The notes under the pieces: generated by a model | Databases searched by the model: none | What the model saw: the letters and a program-made list of their open reading frames with translations, nothing else | Told to the model about the DNA's origin: nothing | NCBI RefSeq assembly: GCF_900411375.1 | Contig: NZ_LS422984.1 | Location: forward strand, 309,574-373,573 | Length of the DNA: 64,000 bases | Direction: 5' to 3' | Source: Lentilactobacillus raoultii | GTDB lineage: Bacteria; Bacillota; Bacilli; Lactobacillales; Lactobacillaceae | Made by a program: the position numbers and the translations under genes | Part shown: piece by piece, positions 56,044 through 64,000 of the stretch | Layout: every line of letters starts with the position of its first letter | Numbering within the stretch: the stretch's first letter is position 1

Positions 56044-58542
56044 GTGGACCAAGCAATGGGATTGTTTGAACCCCAAGATAATGCAAATCAAACTAAATAT
56101 GTTAACGGCCGGTTAAAAGCCATTTTCTTTTCCAGTAATGACAGCTTTTATAAGGTTTTACTGATTGAAATCACTGGGACAGACCTTAATTGGCCTGAAA
56201 GCGAGATTGTCGTAACAGGTAACTTTGGTGACGTCGTCGAAGAAAACAGTTATCATTTTGTTGGAAAAATAGTCGATCATCCCCGCTATGGCAAACAATT
56301 CCAAGCGACTAATTATTCATCTTTGATCGCGACGAACCGGGAAGGGGTTATTAAATATCTTTCTAGCGATCAATTCCCAGGGGTTGGGAAGCAGACAGCT
56401 CAACGGGTAGTTGATGCTTTAGGCGAAGATGCCATTCAACGCATTAATGAAGATGGTCGGCTTTTGGATCAGGTACAGATTACACAAAAACAGCGAAACG
56501 CGATTTTGGAAAATCTTAATGTTGATGACGCGTTGGAAAAAACAATTGTGACGCTTAATTCCTTTGGCTTTTCAAGTAAGGTTGCTTCGGCAATTTACGA
56601 TAAGTACCATGATGAAGCGGTTGAAATCATTTCTAAAAATCCTTACCAATTGGTTGAGGATATTCGAGGAATCAGTTTTAAACGGGCAGATGCCATTGCA
56701 CTGCGAGTGGGCCTGACTGCGACTTCTACCGAACGAATTCGGGCAGGGCTGCTTTACGCCATTCAGGAGATCTGTTTTGAACACGGTGATACTTACACGA
56801 CAACGGCTGACTTGCTCAGCACAGCAGGTGAGTTGCTTGATAATAATGTTGAAGAACCGATTAGTGGTGAGAAACTTGGTGAGTCTTTAATCCAGTTAGC
56901 CAAAGAACGAAAAATTGTTGGTGAGGACGATCGGATTTATCTGGGCTATGTTTATAGGGCTGAAGTTCAAATTGCTAAACATCTTGGTCGAGTCATTAAA
57001 AGCGAAGATGAAGACGAAACAGATTTTTCCGATGAGGCCATTTCACAGCAGATTGGCAAGGTCGAGACCCAATTTGGGATTCATTATGATCAATCACAGT
57101 CTGATGCTATTTTAAAGGCAATGAAATCACCGGTCTTCATTTTAACCGGTGGTCCCGGCACTGGAAAAACGACGATTATTAACGGTATTGTTAACACGTA
57201 TGCCCGGCTGCACGACTATTCATTGGACATTAATGACTACAAAGATAAGCCGTTTCCAATTGTTTTAGCAGCACCAACCGGCCGAGCTGCCAAACATATG
57301 GCTGATTCAACGGGATTGCCAGCCAGTACAATTCATCGCTTGCTGGGCCTTAATGGTCAGGAATCAGCTGATTATACATCGCCTAAGGAGATTGAAGGGA
57401 AATTATTGATTATCGATGAGATGTCAATGGTGGATACCTTTCTGTTTCGTTCTCTTATGAGAGCCGTCCCCAATCAGATGCAGATTGTGTTTGTTGGGGA
57501 TCAGGATCAATTGCCTTCAGTTGGTCCTGGACAGGTTTTTCATGATCTGTTGGTTTCCAAGCAATTGCCGGCGATGTACTTAAATAACATTCATCGTCAG
57601 GGAAAGGGTTCGTCCATTGTTCAACTGGCACATGATATTCATGCAGGCAAGTTATCGCCCGACTTCGATCAAAATCAGCCGGATCGGTCATTTATTTCTT
57701 GTAATGAATGGCAAATTCCATCGGTCATTAAACAGGTTGTTCAGCGAGCTAAAGATAAAGAATTTAACTTAATGGATGTCCAGGTACTGGCGCCGATGTA
57801 TCGAGGGGCTGCAGGCATTGACCGGTTGAATAATGTTTTACAAGAAGTCTGGCAGGCCAATTCTTCTGGCAAATCGGTCACCATTAGAGGGCACACGTAT
57901 CGACTTCATGATAAGGTGCTTCAGTTGGTGAATAACCCTGAAAAAAACGTTTTTAATGGTGATCTCGGCGAGATTGTTGGAATGGAGACACCTGATAATC
58001 AGAGCATTCCAACTAAAATTATTATTGCTTTTGATGAAACCGAAGTGGCCTATGAAAAAAATGAATGGGTTCAGTTCACGCTGGCTTATTGTACTTCGAT
58101 TCATAAGGCTCAAGGAAGCGAATTTCCGATGGTGATTCTGCCGATCGTTCACCAATACTCACGAATGCTGCAGCGTAACCTGCTTTATACTGCAGTGACC
58201 CGGGCTAGTGATTTCTTAATTATGCTGGGTGAAAAGCAGGCATTTGAACAATGCGTTCGCAGTCTTTCAGTTAATCGAAAAACCAGCTTGGTTCAACGAT
58301 TGGTTGATGTTATTGGCGTTGAAACGGATTCATCAATGTCGGAAACGGCGGCTGATGAGGGTGAAGCGACTGATAATGAAGCCACCTCAACGGTTACCAC
58401 AACCGAACGGAAATCTTATCGACTGACAGCTCAAATGATTCGTCAAGAAACGATTGATCCAATGATCGGAATGGCTGGTGTCACCCCCGATCAATTTGAG
58501 AAGACTGGCGCTTCTTCAAAGTCAATTCATGGTCAAAAATAA
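56044..58542 (+). CDS. recD2: RecD2 (RecD-like) DNA helicase
   Basis: The 832-residue SF1B helicase starts at GTG 56044 behind GAGGAGA; ATG 56038 touches the SD. The long N-terminal extension with helix-hairpin-helix segments (FPGVGKQTAQRVVDALG and ISFKRADAIALRVG) identifies RecD2. Walker A is LTGGPGTGKTTIINGI, motif II is LLIIDEMSMVD, then VGDQDQLPSVGPG, and motif VI TAVTRASDFLIML. It unwinds 5' to 3' without RecBC and acts in repair. The C-terminal 80 residues are acidic and Thr-rich. Confidence 0.96.
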   Translation: MDQAMGLFEPQDNANQTKYVNGRLKAIFFSSNDSFYKVLLIEITGTDLNWPESEIVVTGNFGDVVEENSYHFVGKIVDHPRYGKQFQATNYSSLIATNREGVIKYLSSDQFPGVGKQTAQRVVDALGEDAIQRINEDGRLLDQVQITQKQRNAILENLNVDDALEKTIVTLNSFGFSSKVASAIYDKYHDEAVEIISKNPYQLVEDIRGISFKRADAIALRVGLTATSTERIRAGLLYAIQEICFEHGDTYTTTADLLSTAGELLDNNVEEPISGEKLGESLIQLAKERKIVGEDDRIYLGYVYRAEVQIAKHLGRVIKSEDEDETDFSDEAISQQIGKVETQFGIHYDQSQSDAILKAMKSPVFILTGGPGTGKTTIINGIVNTYARLHDYSLDINDYKDKPFPIVLAAPTGRAAKHMADSTGLPASTIHRLLGLNGQESADYTSPKEIEGKLLIIDEMSMVDTFLFRSLMRAVPNQMQIVFVGDQDQLPSVGPGQVFHDLLVSKQLPAMYLNNIHRQGKGSSIVQLAHDIHAGKLSPDFDQNQPDRSFISCNEWQIPSVIKQVVQRAKDKEFNLMDVQVLAPMYRGAAGIDRLNNVLQEVWQANSSGKSVTIRGHTYRLHDKVLQLVNNPEKNVFNGDLGEIVGMETPDNQSIPTKIIIAFDETEVAYEKNEWVQFTLAYCTSIHKAQGSEFPMVILPIVHQYSRMLQRNLLYTAVTRASDFLIMLGEKQAFEQCVRSLSVNRKTSLVQRLVDVIGVETDSSMSETAADEGEATDNEATSTVTTTERKSYRLTAQMIRQETIDPMIGMAGVTPDQFEKTGASSKSIHGQK

Positions 58543-58644
58543 GATAACTCATTGAAGTGACTGCCACTTTTCTTGACGATTCACTGTATAGAGACACCAT
58601 AATTATGTTAATATTTAATTAAACAAGAATACTTGGAGGGTAAC

Positions 58645-59604
58645 ATGGCTGAATTGAAATCACATCCTAAGGTTAAATTATTTTCTTTAAACTCAAATCG
58701 TCCCTTGTCTGAGGCGATTAGTCGAGCAGTTGGCATTCCCCTTAGCGATGCCACTGTTGAAAAATTTAGTGATGACGAAATAAAAATAAGTGTTGATGAG
58801 AGTATCCGCGGTGATGAGGTTTATATTATTCAGTCAGTTTCCGATCCGGTTAACTCAAATTTGATGGAACTACTGATTATGGTGGATGCAGTTCGACGGG
58901 CAAGTGCCAAATCAATCAACGTCGTGGTGCCTTATTATGGTTATTCACGTGCGGATCGTAAGGCGCGTTCTCGAGAGCCGATCACCGCGAAATTAGTTGC
59001 TTCGTTTTTGGAAATGGATGGCGTTGATCGAGTTGTCACGCTTGATTTACACGCGGATCAAATCCAGGGGTTCTTTAATATTCCGGTGGATCACTTGAGA
59101 GCAAATACGTTATTAGCAACCTATTTTGCAAACAAGCATCATGCTGAAAATTGTGTGATTGTGTCACCTGATCATACTGGTGTTTCGCGGGCAAGAAAGT
59201 TTGCTGAACTTTTGGATGCACCAATTGCCATTATTGACAATCGGTCCCCCGAGGATGCTACAACCGTTCCTGAATCGGTGATTGGTAATGTGAAGGGAAA
59301 AATTGCCATTATTGTAGACGATATGATTGACACGGCTTTCAAGTTAACCATTGCAGCAGAAACCTTGAAAAAAGCAGGAGCAACCAATGTTTACGCCGTT
59401 GCGACTCACGCTGTTTTTTCAGGGAATGCTCAGGAACGCCTTCAACAATCGGCAATTGAAAGAGTCATTGTGACGGATTCAATTAATATTGCCAAGGCTG
59501 ATCAGTTTGAAAAACTAGAGGTCGTCTCGGTTGGCGAACTATTTGGTGAGGCGATTACGTTGATTCATAATCAGCAATCCGTCGGGAAATTGTTTGGTAG
59601 GTAA
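58645..59604 (+). CDS. prs: Ribose-phosphate pyrophosphokinase (PRPP synthase), divergent PRPP loop
   Basis: The 319-residue protein starts at ATG 58645 (CTTGGAGGG upstream; a TTGACG lies at 58573). The overall fold is standard ([44 protein letters not shown]). Several active-site positions differ from the classic enzyme: the ATP loop reads SRADRK where ARQDRK is usual, and the PRPP loop reads [10 protein letters not shown] (D225-L234) where DDMIDTAGT is usual. Lactobacilli often have two Prs proteins, and this may be the second, less typical one. Classic reaction: ribose 5-phosphate plus ATP to PRPP, feeding purines and histidine. Confidence 0.88.
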   Translation: MAELKSHPKVKLFSLNSNRPLSEAISRAVGIPLSDATVEKFSDDEIKISVDESIRGDEVYIIQSVSDPVNSNLMELLIMVDAVRRASAKSINVVVPYYGYSRADRKARSREPITAKLVASFLEMDGVDRVVTLDLHADQIQGFFNIPVDHLRANTLLATYFANKHHAENCVIVSPDHTGVSRARKFAELLDAPIAIIDNRSPEDATTVPESVIGNVKGKIAIIVDDMIDTAFKLTIAAETLKKAGATNVYAVATHAVFSGNAQERLQQSAIERVIVTDSINIAKADQFEKLEVVSVGELFGEAITLIHNQQSVGKLFGR

Positions 59605-59630
59605 ACTCTTTAGTAAAGGTGGATTGAATC

Positions 59631-60626
59631 ATGTATATGTACAAAGCAAATGAAGGACGTTATGATCATGCGGTTGTAAGACGGGCAGGAGATTCTGGAC
59701 TTCAAGTACCTGCTTTGTCGTTTGGAATGTGGCATAGTTTTGGTGATAAAGCCAATTATGGTGATAGTGAAAAAGTCATTTTGAAGGCATTCGATGATGG
59801 CATTTTCAGCTTTGATCTTGCTTATAATTACGGGCCGGGGTCTGGAGCCGCAGAAAGACTCTTTGGCGAAGTTTATCGTGCCAATTTAAAGCCTTATCGA
59901 GATGAGTTGGTAATCACAACCAAGGCTGGTTTTAATATGTGGCCGGGGCCTTATGGCAACTTTTCATCTAAAAAAACGTTGGTTAATGCGTTGGATGGCA
60001 GTTTAAAGCGAATGGGTTTGGATTACGTTGATATTTACTATAGTCACCGGTTTGACCCAAATACCAACTTGGAAGAGACTGCAAATGCATTAGATGGCCT
60101 CGTTCGTGCCGGTAAAGCACTCTATATTGGCATTTCCAACTACAACGCTGCTCAAACTAAAGAGATTAGCCAATACTTTAAAGAATTGCATACACCGTTT
60201 GTTGTTAACCAGGCATCTTATAACTTGCTGAATCGGGAAGTTGAAGACGATGGCCTTTTAAAGACACTAAAGGATGAGAATAAGGCACTAATTGCTTATG
60301 GCCCCTTAGCAGAAGGTTTGTTAACCGATAAATATCTTGGTGGCATGAGTGATGATGTCAAAGTTCACTGGAGTAACCAATTTGTCATCAAGCATGGAAA
60401 GGCTGAATTGGTTAAAAAATTAAACGAATTGAATCAATTAGCACAGAATCGGGGTCAGAGTTTGGCTCAAATGTCATTAGCCTGGTTGCTTCATGACAAA
60501 ACCGTTGCCAGTGTTGTAACGGGGGCTTCCAAAATTAACCATTTGGAAGATAACTTGAAAGCATTGAACAATCTTGACTTTACAGCCGATGAGCTTGCTG
60601 AAATTGATAAAATCGTTAAAGAATAA
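59631..60626 (+). CDS. Aldo/keto reductase (YghZ/Kv-beta-like)
   Basis: The 331-residue barrel has the catalytic tetrad: Asp and Tyr in FDLAYNYGPG, Lys in VITTKAGFN and His in YYSHRFDP. The N-terminal LQVPALSFGMWHSFGDK and the GSGAAERLFGEV segment are typical of the branch reducing glyceraldehyde 3-phosphate and methylglyoxal with NADPH. It is 26 bases after prs without an obvious promoter, so it may be co-transcribed with it. Confidence 0.9.
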   Translation: MYMYKANEGRYDHAVVRRAGDSGLQVPALSFGMWHSFGDKANYGDSEKVILKAFDDGIFSFDLAYNYGPGSGAAERLFGEVYRANLKPYRDELVITTKAGFNMWPGPYGNFSSKKTLVNALDGSLKRMGLDYVDIYYSHRFDPNTNLEETANALDGLVRAGKALYIGISNYNAAQTKEISQYFKELHTPFVVNQASYNLLNREVEDDGLLKTLKDENKALIAYGPLAEGLLTDKYLGGMSDDVKVHWSNQFVIKHGKAELVKKLNELNQLAQNRGQSLAQMSLAWLLHDKTVASVVTGASKINHLEDNLKALNNLDFTADELAEIDKIVKE

Positions 60627-60783
60627 GGGCACTCGATCTGAATGACAATTTAGTTTAAAGGTCAAAGTGCTTGTCTAAAAAACGAACAACTTCCAAGATA
60701 AGTGACGGCTGGATAAGTTGTTTAAATAATTTGGAAGTTGGGGTTGTTTTGGATAACAGTTAGAAGTTGAAGTTAATCAATTC

Positions 60784-60932
60784 GGAATGAGACTGGGACA
60801 TAAAGGTGTCACTCAAAATTTTGACCTACATTTGAAAATAAAAATCCCGTGTAATCAACAATTTATCGTGCTGATTACACGGGATCTCTTTGATTTGCGA
60901 CCATTTTTCGACTTATGTCCCAGCCACATTCC
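60784..60932. repeat. Nested long palindrome (family R2, full copy)
   Basis: Outer arms pair GGAATG-agac-TGGGACATAA with TTATGTCCCA-gccac-ATTCC over a span of 149 bp. Inside is a perfect 14-bp stem, ATCCCGTGTAATCA / TGATTACACGGGAT (60844-60857 and 60872-60885). The inner part recurs at 290-345. It fills much of the 412-base gap between the aldo/keto reductase and rbsR genes. It probably ends transcription from the left; GAGACTGGGACATAA is a sequence I associate with intergenic repeats in lactobacilli. The rest of the gap shows no gene. Confidence 0.8.
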
Positions 60933-61038
60933 GCTTTTTGTTTGCCTGCCGCTTGAATTTTAGTGAAGCACTATAATTGCTGCAACCAATCATGATATAC
61001 TTATCTGGATAAGATTATGCCTTGAATGGAGATTAATT

Positions 61039-62046
61039 ATGACAAAAAAAGTAACCATTACGGATTTAGCTAGACGGGCTAATGTTTCCGTTACAACCGT
61101 TTCGCAAATTTTAAACGGTAAAGACGATCGATTTAGTGACAAAACTGTCAAAAAGATTCATCAGTTACAAAAAGAAATGGGTTACGTGCCTGATTTTAAT
61201 GCTCAGAGTTTGATTCGGCGAAGTGGTCGGACGATCGGAGTGTTGGTACCCAACATTAACAACCCTTTTTTCAGTCACTTTTTACGTGGTATTGAGTCAG
61301 TTGCGATGGAGAATGGGTACATCCCGCTTATTTTCGGTTCTAACAACAATCAAAAGCTGGAAAGCTATTATCTATTTGAATCGATTAGACGGGCTGCAGA
61401 CGGCATGATAATCGCTTCTGCAATCTCGGACGTCAGCTATATTGATAATATTTTAAATCAAAATGGGATTCCTTATTTATTAACTGATCAGGCACCAGTT
61501 GCCGAGGGGGACCAGGTAGATGTTAATAATTATCATGGTGGCGAAATCTTGGCTAATTACCTTATCCAGAAGGGGCATCAAAAAGTGGCTGTTGTCACGG
61601 ATCAGCATCCAACATTAAATTTAAAGCAACGGTTAGCCGGCTTTTTAGATACCTTTAAAAGCCACCAATTAAGTATCTCCGCTGATCGGATTATTGAGAC
61701 GGAATTGACCAAACTTGGTGGTTATCATGTGACCGATCAAGTGCTGAAGATGAAGTCGACGGCCATTTTTGCGTTGAACGATGAGCTTGCAATCGGTTTG
61801 TATCGGGGAATTCACGAAGCTGGGTTAAAAATCCCTGATGATATTTCGATTGTTGGTTACGATGATATTGATTTAACAGAGTATGTGACACCAACCTTAA
61901 CAACTATTCATCAGCCTTCCTTTGAAATGGGGGCTAGTGCGGCTCGACTGATTTTAGCACGAATTCAGGACCGCCACCGCGCTTTTCAGCGAGTAGCGTT
62001 GCCAATTAGCTTAGTTGAACGGCAAAGTGTTAAAACGTTAAATTAA
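61039..62046 (+). CDS. rbsR: LacI-family repressor, ribose type (RbsR)
   Basis: The 335-residue protein has the LacI helix-turn-helix with hinge helix (TITDLARRANVSVTTVSQILNGK...GYVPDFNAQSL) and a periplasmic-binding-like effector domain (GVLVPNINNPFFSHFLRGIE...). It lies directly before rbsK, and a fitting operator lies in between (62093-62108), so control of ribose use is the natural inference. The effector is probably ribose or ribose 5-phosphate. Confidence 0.85.
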   Translation: MTKKVTITDLARRANVSVTTVSQILNGKDDRFSDKTVKKIHQLQKEMGYVPDFNAQSLIRRSGRTIGVLVPNINNPFFSHFLRGIESVAMENGYIPLIFGSNNNQKLESYYLFESIRRAADGMIIASAISDVSYIDNILNQNGIPYLLTDQAPVAEGDQVDVNNYHGGEILANYLIQKGHQKVAVVTDQHPTLNLKQRLAGFLDTFKSHQLSISADRIIETELTKLGGYHVTDQVLKMKSTAIFALNDELAIGLYRGIHEAGLKIPDDISIVGYDDIDLTEYVTPTLTTIHQPSFEMGASAARLILARIQDRHRAFQRVALPISLVERQSVKTLN

Positions 62047-62059
62047 CCGTTAATTAAAT

Positions 62060-62108
62060 TTGTAAAAGCTTTTTAAATCTGGTATTCTCTTTAGTGAAAG
62101 GTTTTACT
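62060..62108 (+). promoter_or_regulatory. rbsK promoter with RbsR-like operator
   Basis: TTGTAA (62060-62065), a 17-base spacer and TATTCT (62083-62088) are followed by the near-palindrome AGTGAAAGGTTTTACT (62093-62108), which resembles LacI/RbsR operators. Its position over the transcription start suits repression. The remaining about 160 bases of leader before rbsK hold an imperfect hairpin around TGATTAATCA but no gene. Confidence 0.65.
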
Positions 62109-62272
62109 TAAAAATAATTGGTGACTGATAAAAATTAGAGATGATTAATCAAGTAATCAAGTCATGCTAATTCTGATTAATCATGTTCAGGCCAACTGGT
62201 GCATGGGATAATCACTTCGGCCAGTGGGGTTGCTAATGCAGTCGGATTCGTTAAAGGGAGGATTTGGAAACA

Positions 62273-63190
62273 ATGACAAATAAAGTGGTGGTACTCGGGA
62301 GCTTAAACGTTGATACAACGCTTCATATTGCCCAGATGCCAAAACCGGGAGAAACTATTAATGCTCAGAGCAAAACTAATTCCGCAGGTGGAAAGGGTGC
62401 TAATCAAGCAGTTGCGGCAGCTAGGTCACATGCCCAAACCAGTTTCATTGGTCAAGTGGGTCGTGACAGCGCTGGTGACTTTATGATGAAGGCCTTAAAA
62501 CAGGATCACATTAACACAGACCACGTTAAAGTCACGACTGAGCAGGGAACTGGTTCAGCAGTCATTTTACTTGATGAAGCCGGTCAAAACAGTATCATGG
62601 TTTACGGCGGGGCTAATCAAGCTATGACAACGGCGGTTGCAGTTGACAGTGAACCACTTATTGGATCAGCTGATGTTCTAATCTCAGAATTTGAGACGCC
62701 TCAAGCAGTTACTTTGGCAGCTTTTAAAATTGCCAAGCAACATGGGGCCATGACAATTCTAAATCCAGCACCGGCGGCTAAATTAATTGATGGTTTGGCT
62801 GAAGTGACTGATTTAATCGTGCCCAATGAAACTGAGAGCGCAACCTTGACGGGGATTCCAGTCACGGATACTGCTTCTATGGATCAAAATGCGAGTCAGT
62901 TTGCGTCAATGGGAATTCAAAACGTCATTATCACCGTTGGCGATCGGGGTGCTTATTATCACACGGCGACGGCAAGTGGCTTCGTACCGGCATTCAAAGT
63001 TAAAGCTAAGGATACCACCGCGGCTGGCGATACTTTTATTGGGGCCTTTAGTTCAAAAATTAATCCAGATTTGGCTAACGTGGCCGCAGCACTGGTTTAT
63101 GCACAGCAGGCGTCATCCATTACGGTTCAACGGATGGGTGCGCTACCATCAATTCCGACAACTGAAGAGATTGAAAAAGTATATGGATAA
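62273..63190 (+). CDS. rbsK: Ribokinase
   Basis: The 305-residue PfkB-family kinase starts at ATG 62273 (AAAGGGAGG upstream). It has VVLGSLNVDTTLHI, the substrate loop SAGGKGANQAVAAARS, and the catalytic DTTAAGDTFIGAFSS. It phosphorylates D-ribose to ribose 5-phosphate. No ribose transporter or rbsD follows in the window. Confidence 0.93.
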   Translation: MTNKVVVLGSLNVDTTLHIAQMPKPGETINAQSKTNSAGGKGANQAVAAARSHAQTSFIGQVGRDSAGDFMMKALKQDHINTDHVKVTTEQGTGSAVILLDEAGQNSIMVYGGANQAMTTAVAVDSEPLIGSADVLISEFETPQAVTLAAFKIAKQHGAMTILNPAPAAKLIDGLAEVTDLIVPNETESATLTGIPVTDTASMDQNASQFASMGIQNVIITVGDRGAYYHTATASGFVPAFKVKAKDTTAAGDTFIGAFSSKINPDLANVAAALVYAQQASSITVQRMGALPSIPTTEEIEKVYG

Positions 63191-63386
63191 AACTTATGAT
63201 TTTGATTAGCCACTTATAAGTGGGCGAACTGTTTTTTGAAAAGGTGTTGATTTACGGATTTTTATCTGTTAACATTACCAGACGTTAGCAGGAATTTAAT
63301 TTAAAGACTTTATTCGTTTCTGATGAATGATTGAAGTCAGTCTCAATTAATCAAACCATTTTATAAGTTCAAAGGGGTTTATAGCT

Positions 63387-63605
63387 ATGAGTAATAAGTT
63401 AGAAATTCTTAAAGAATATCAAAAAGCAGCTTCGAAGTTAAATCAACTGAAGTCTAAAGAGGCTGAGGTTAATCGTTCCGAAAATAATGAAGATAAAGAT
63501 ACCGTTGTGATTAAACCACAATTTGGTAATGAAATGAATCAGCTCAACGAGGAGTGCGTTCAATTGAATATGATTCTGGAAGCAATGGATGCTTCTGAGG
63601 ATTAA
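63387..63605 (+). CDS. Small hypothetical coiled-coil protein
   Basis: The 72-residue protein starts at ATG 63387 (AAAGGGG upstream) and ends before a strong terminator. It is charged and helical with heptad-like leucines (LEILKEYQKAASKLNQLK; MNQLNEECVQLNMILEAM) around a polar centre. I do not recognise the family. Its own SD and terminator support a real gene; function cannot be inferred. Confidence 0.6.
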   Translation: MSNKLEILKEYQKAASKLNQLKSKEAEVNRSENNEDKDTVVIKPQFGNEMNQLNEECVQLNMILEAMDASED

Positions 63606-63629
63606 CGGTTGACTTACTCGTAAAGCCAA

Positions 63630-63674
63630 ACTAAAAAGCACTGGGTTCTAATTAGAACTCGGTGCTTTTTAGTT
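63630..63674 (+). terminator. Terminator after the small hypothetical gene
   Basis: CTAAAAAGCACTGGGTTCT pairs with AGAACTCGGTGCTTTTTAG around a three-base loop. Confidence 0.93.
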
Positions 63675-63804
63675 TCATATGAGTTTAAACCTGAATAATC
63701 TCTACTTTTAAAATTTGCCTGATTTGGTCCTTTTGAGGGCCATTTTTTTATCCTTTCAGGCACTTTTGATCGCTGACAAAACTTAACTGATCACTAACCG
63801 TCAC

Positions 63805-63995
63805 ATTTTGAGGGATTAGGGGCTTTATCCAGCTGCTGAAAGCACGCCAAATAAGCCCCTTTAAAATCCTAAATTTTTTAGACCACGCTCAGTTGCTTTT
63901 GCCTATAATTGCTGGATATTCAGGAGAATCCGCTGGAAAACCGCTTGATAGACGTGGGTCGCACTTAACTTTAACTGAATGCGACGGGCGGTATG
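63805..63995. repeat. Two further hairpins in the gene-free end of the window
   Basis: The last 395 bases hold no gene I can support. GGGATTAGGGGCTTTAT (from about 63811) pairs with AATAAGCCCCTTTAAAATCC (to about 63870). GTCGCA and TGCGAC (63958-63985) pair, enclosed by ACCGC/GCGGT. Both could be terminators or repeat elements; the second is close to the window edge and may be incomplete. Confidence 0.45.
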
Positions 63996-64000
63996 AACCA

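Noticed and set aside
60627..61038. A small gene between the aldo/keto reductase gene and rbsR
   Set aside because: The only notable content is the long palindrome; no frame has an SD and coding character.

Overview
The window is chromosomal DNA of a low-GC Gram-positive bacterium, almost certainly a member of the Lactobacillaceae. The evidence is the spx/mecA/coiA/pepF/yjbH order, a complete division and cell-wall (dcw) cluster flanked by DUF4044 and DUF3397 genes, T-box leaders, a short-form hisG with hisZ, and many TTG/GTG starts behind strong Shine-Dalgarno sequences. I cannot name the species. I see no rRNA, tRNA, CRISPR array, prophage or transposase.

Layout. 1-3.1 kb: the end of a copper-type P-ATPase gene, an ABM-like protein, an MBL-fold hydrolase, the redox regulator Spx and the ClpC adaptor MecA. 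3.1-10.7 kb: a block that interrupts the mecA-coiA neighbourhood known from Bacillus. It holds a three-part membrane glycosylation set (GT2, GT-C and GtrA-like flippase), a divergent two-component system, and gshA. 10.8-18.7 kb: coiA, pepF, yjbH, then relQ-nadK-rluD-rlmA-trmL. 18.8-35.9 kb: ftsK, DUF4044/DUF3397 genes, then the dcw cluster mraZ-rsmH-ftsL-pbpB-mraY-murD-murG-divIB-ftsA-ftsZ-sepF-yggT-ylmH-divIVA. 36-42.6 kb: T-box plus ileS, a cold-shock-like gene, NUDIX, a small membrane protein, mtnN, cysteine desulfurase and a DUF1831 gene. 42.6-51.8 kb: ilvE, hisJ and a T-box-controlled his operon. 51.9-63.6 kb: mnmA, an AEC transporter, a phosphoglycerate-mutase-like gene, a TPR gene, recD2, prs, an aldo/keto reductase, rbsR and rbsK.

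The his operon (hisZ-G-B-H-A-F-I-E-C) looks damaged although its promoter and T-box are intact. hisD is missing, hisH carries a one-base frameshift between its catalytic Cys and His/Glu, and hisI has ACG where its start codon should be. 

The most unusual structure is a family of tandem 124/125-bp long-hairpin repeats at three intergenic sites (21.2, 45.0 and 54.2 kb). Their stem arms differ between copies yet stay complementary, which points to selection on the folded form. At the first site the repeat supplies the ftsK stop codon; at the other two it ends at, or a few bases before, the -35 box of the next operon. Further items worth checking are a gtrA-like gene with no ATG/GTG/TTG start but a perfect SD before ATC-ATT, a GTGGK repeat array with exact 10-bp period over the mraZ promoter, a short branched-chain-rich ORF ending at the ilvE SD, and a Prs protein with a changed PRPP loop.
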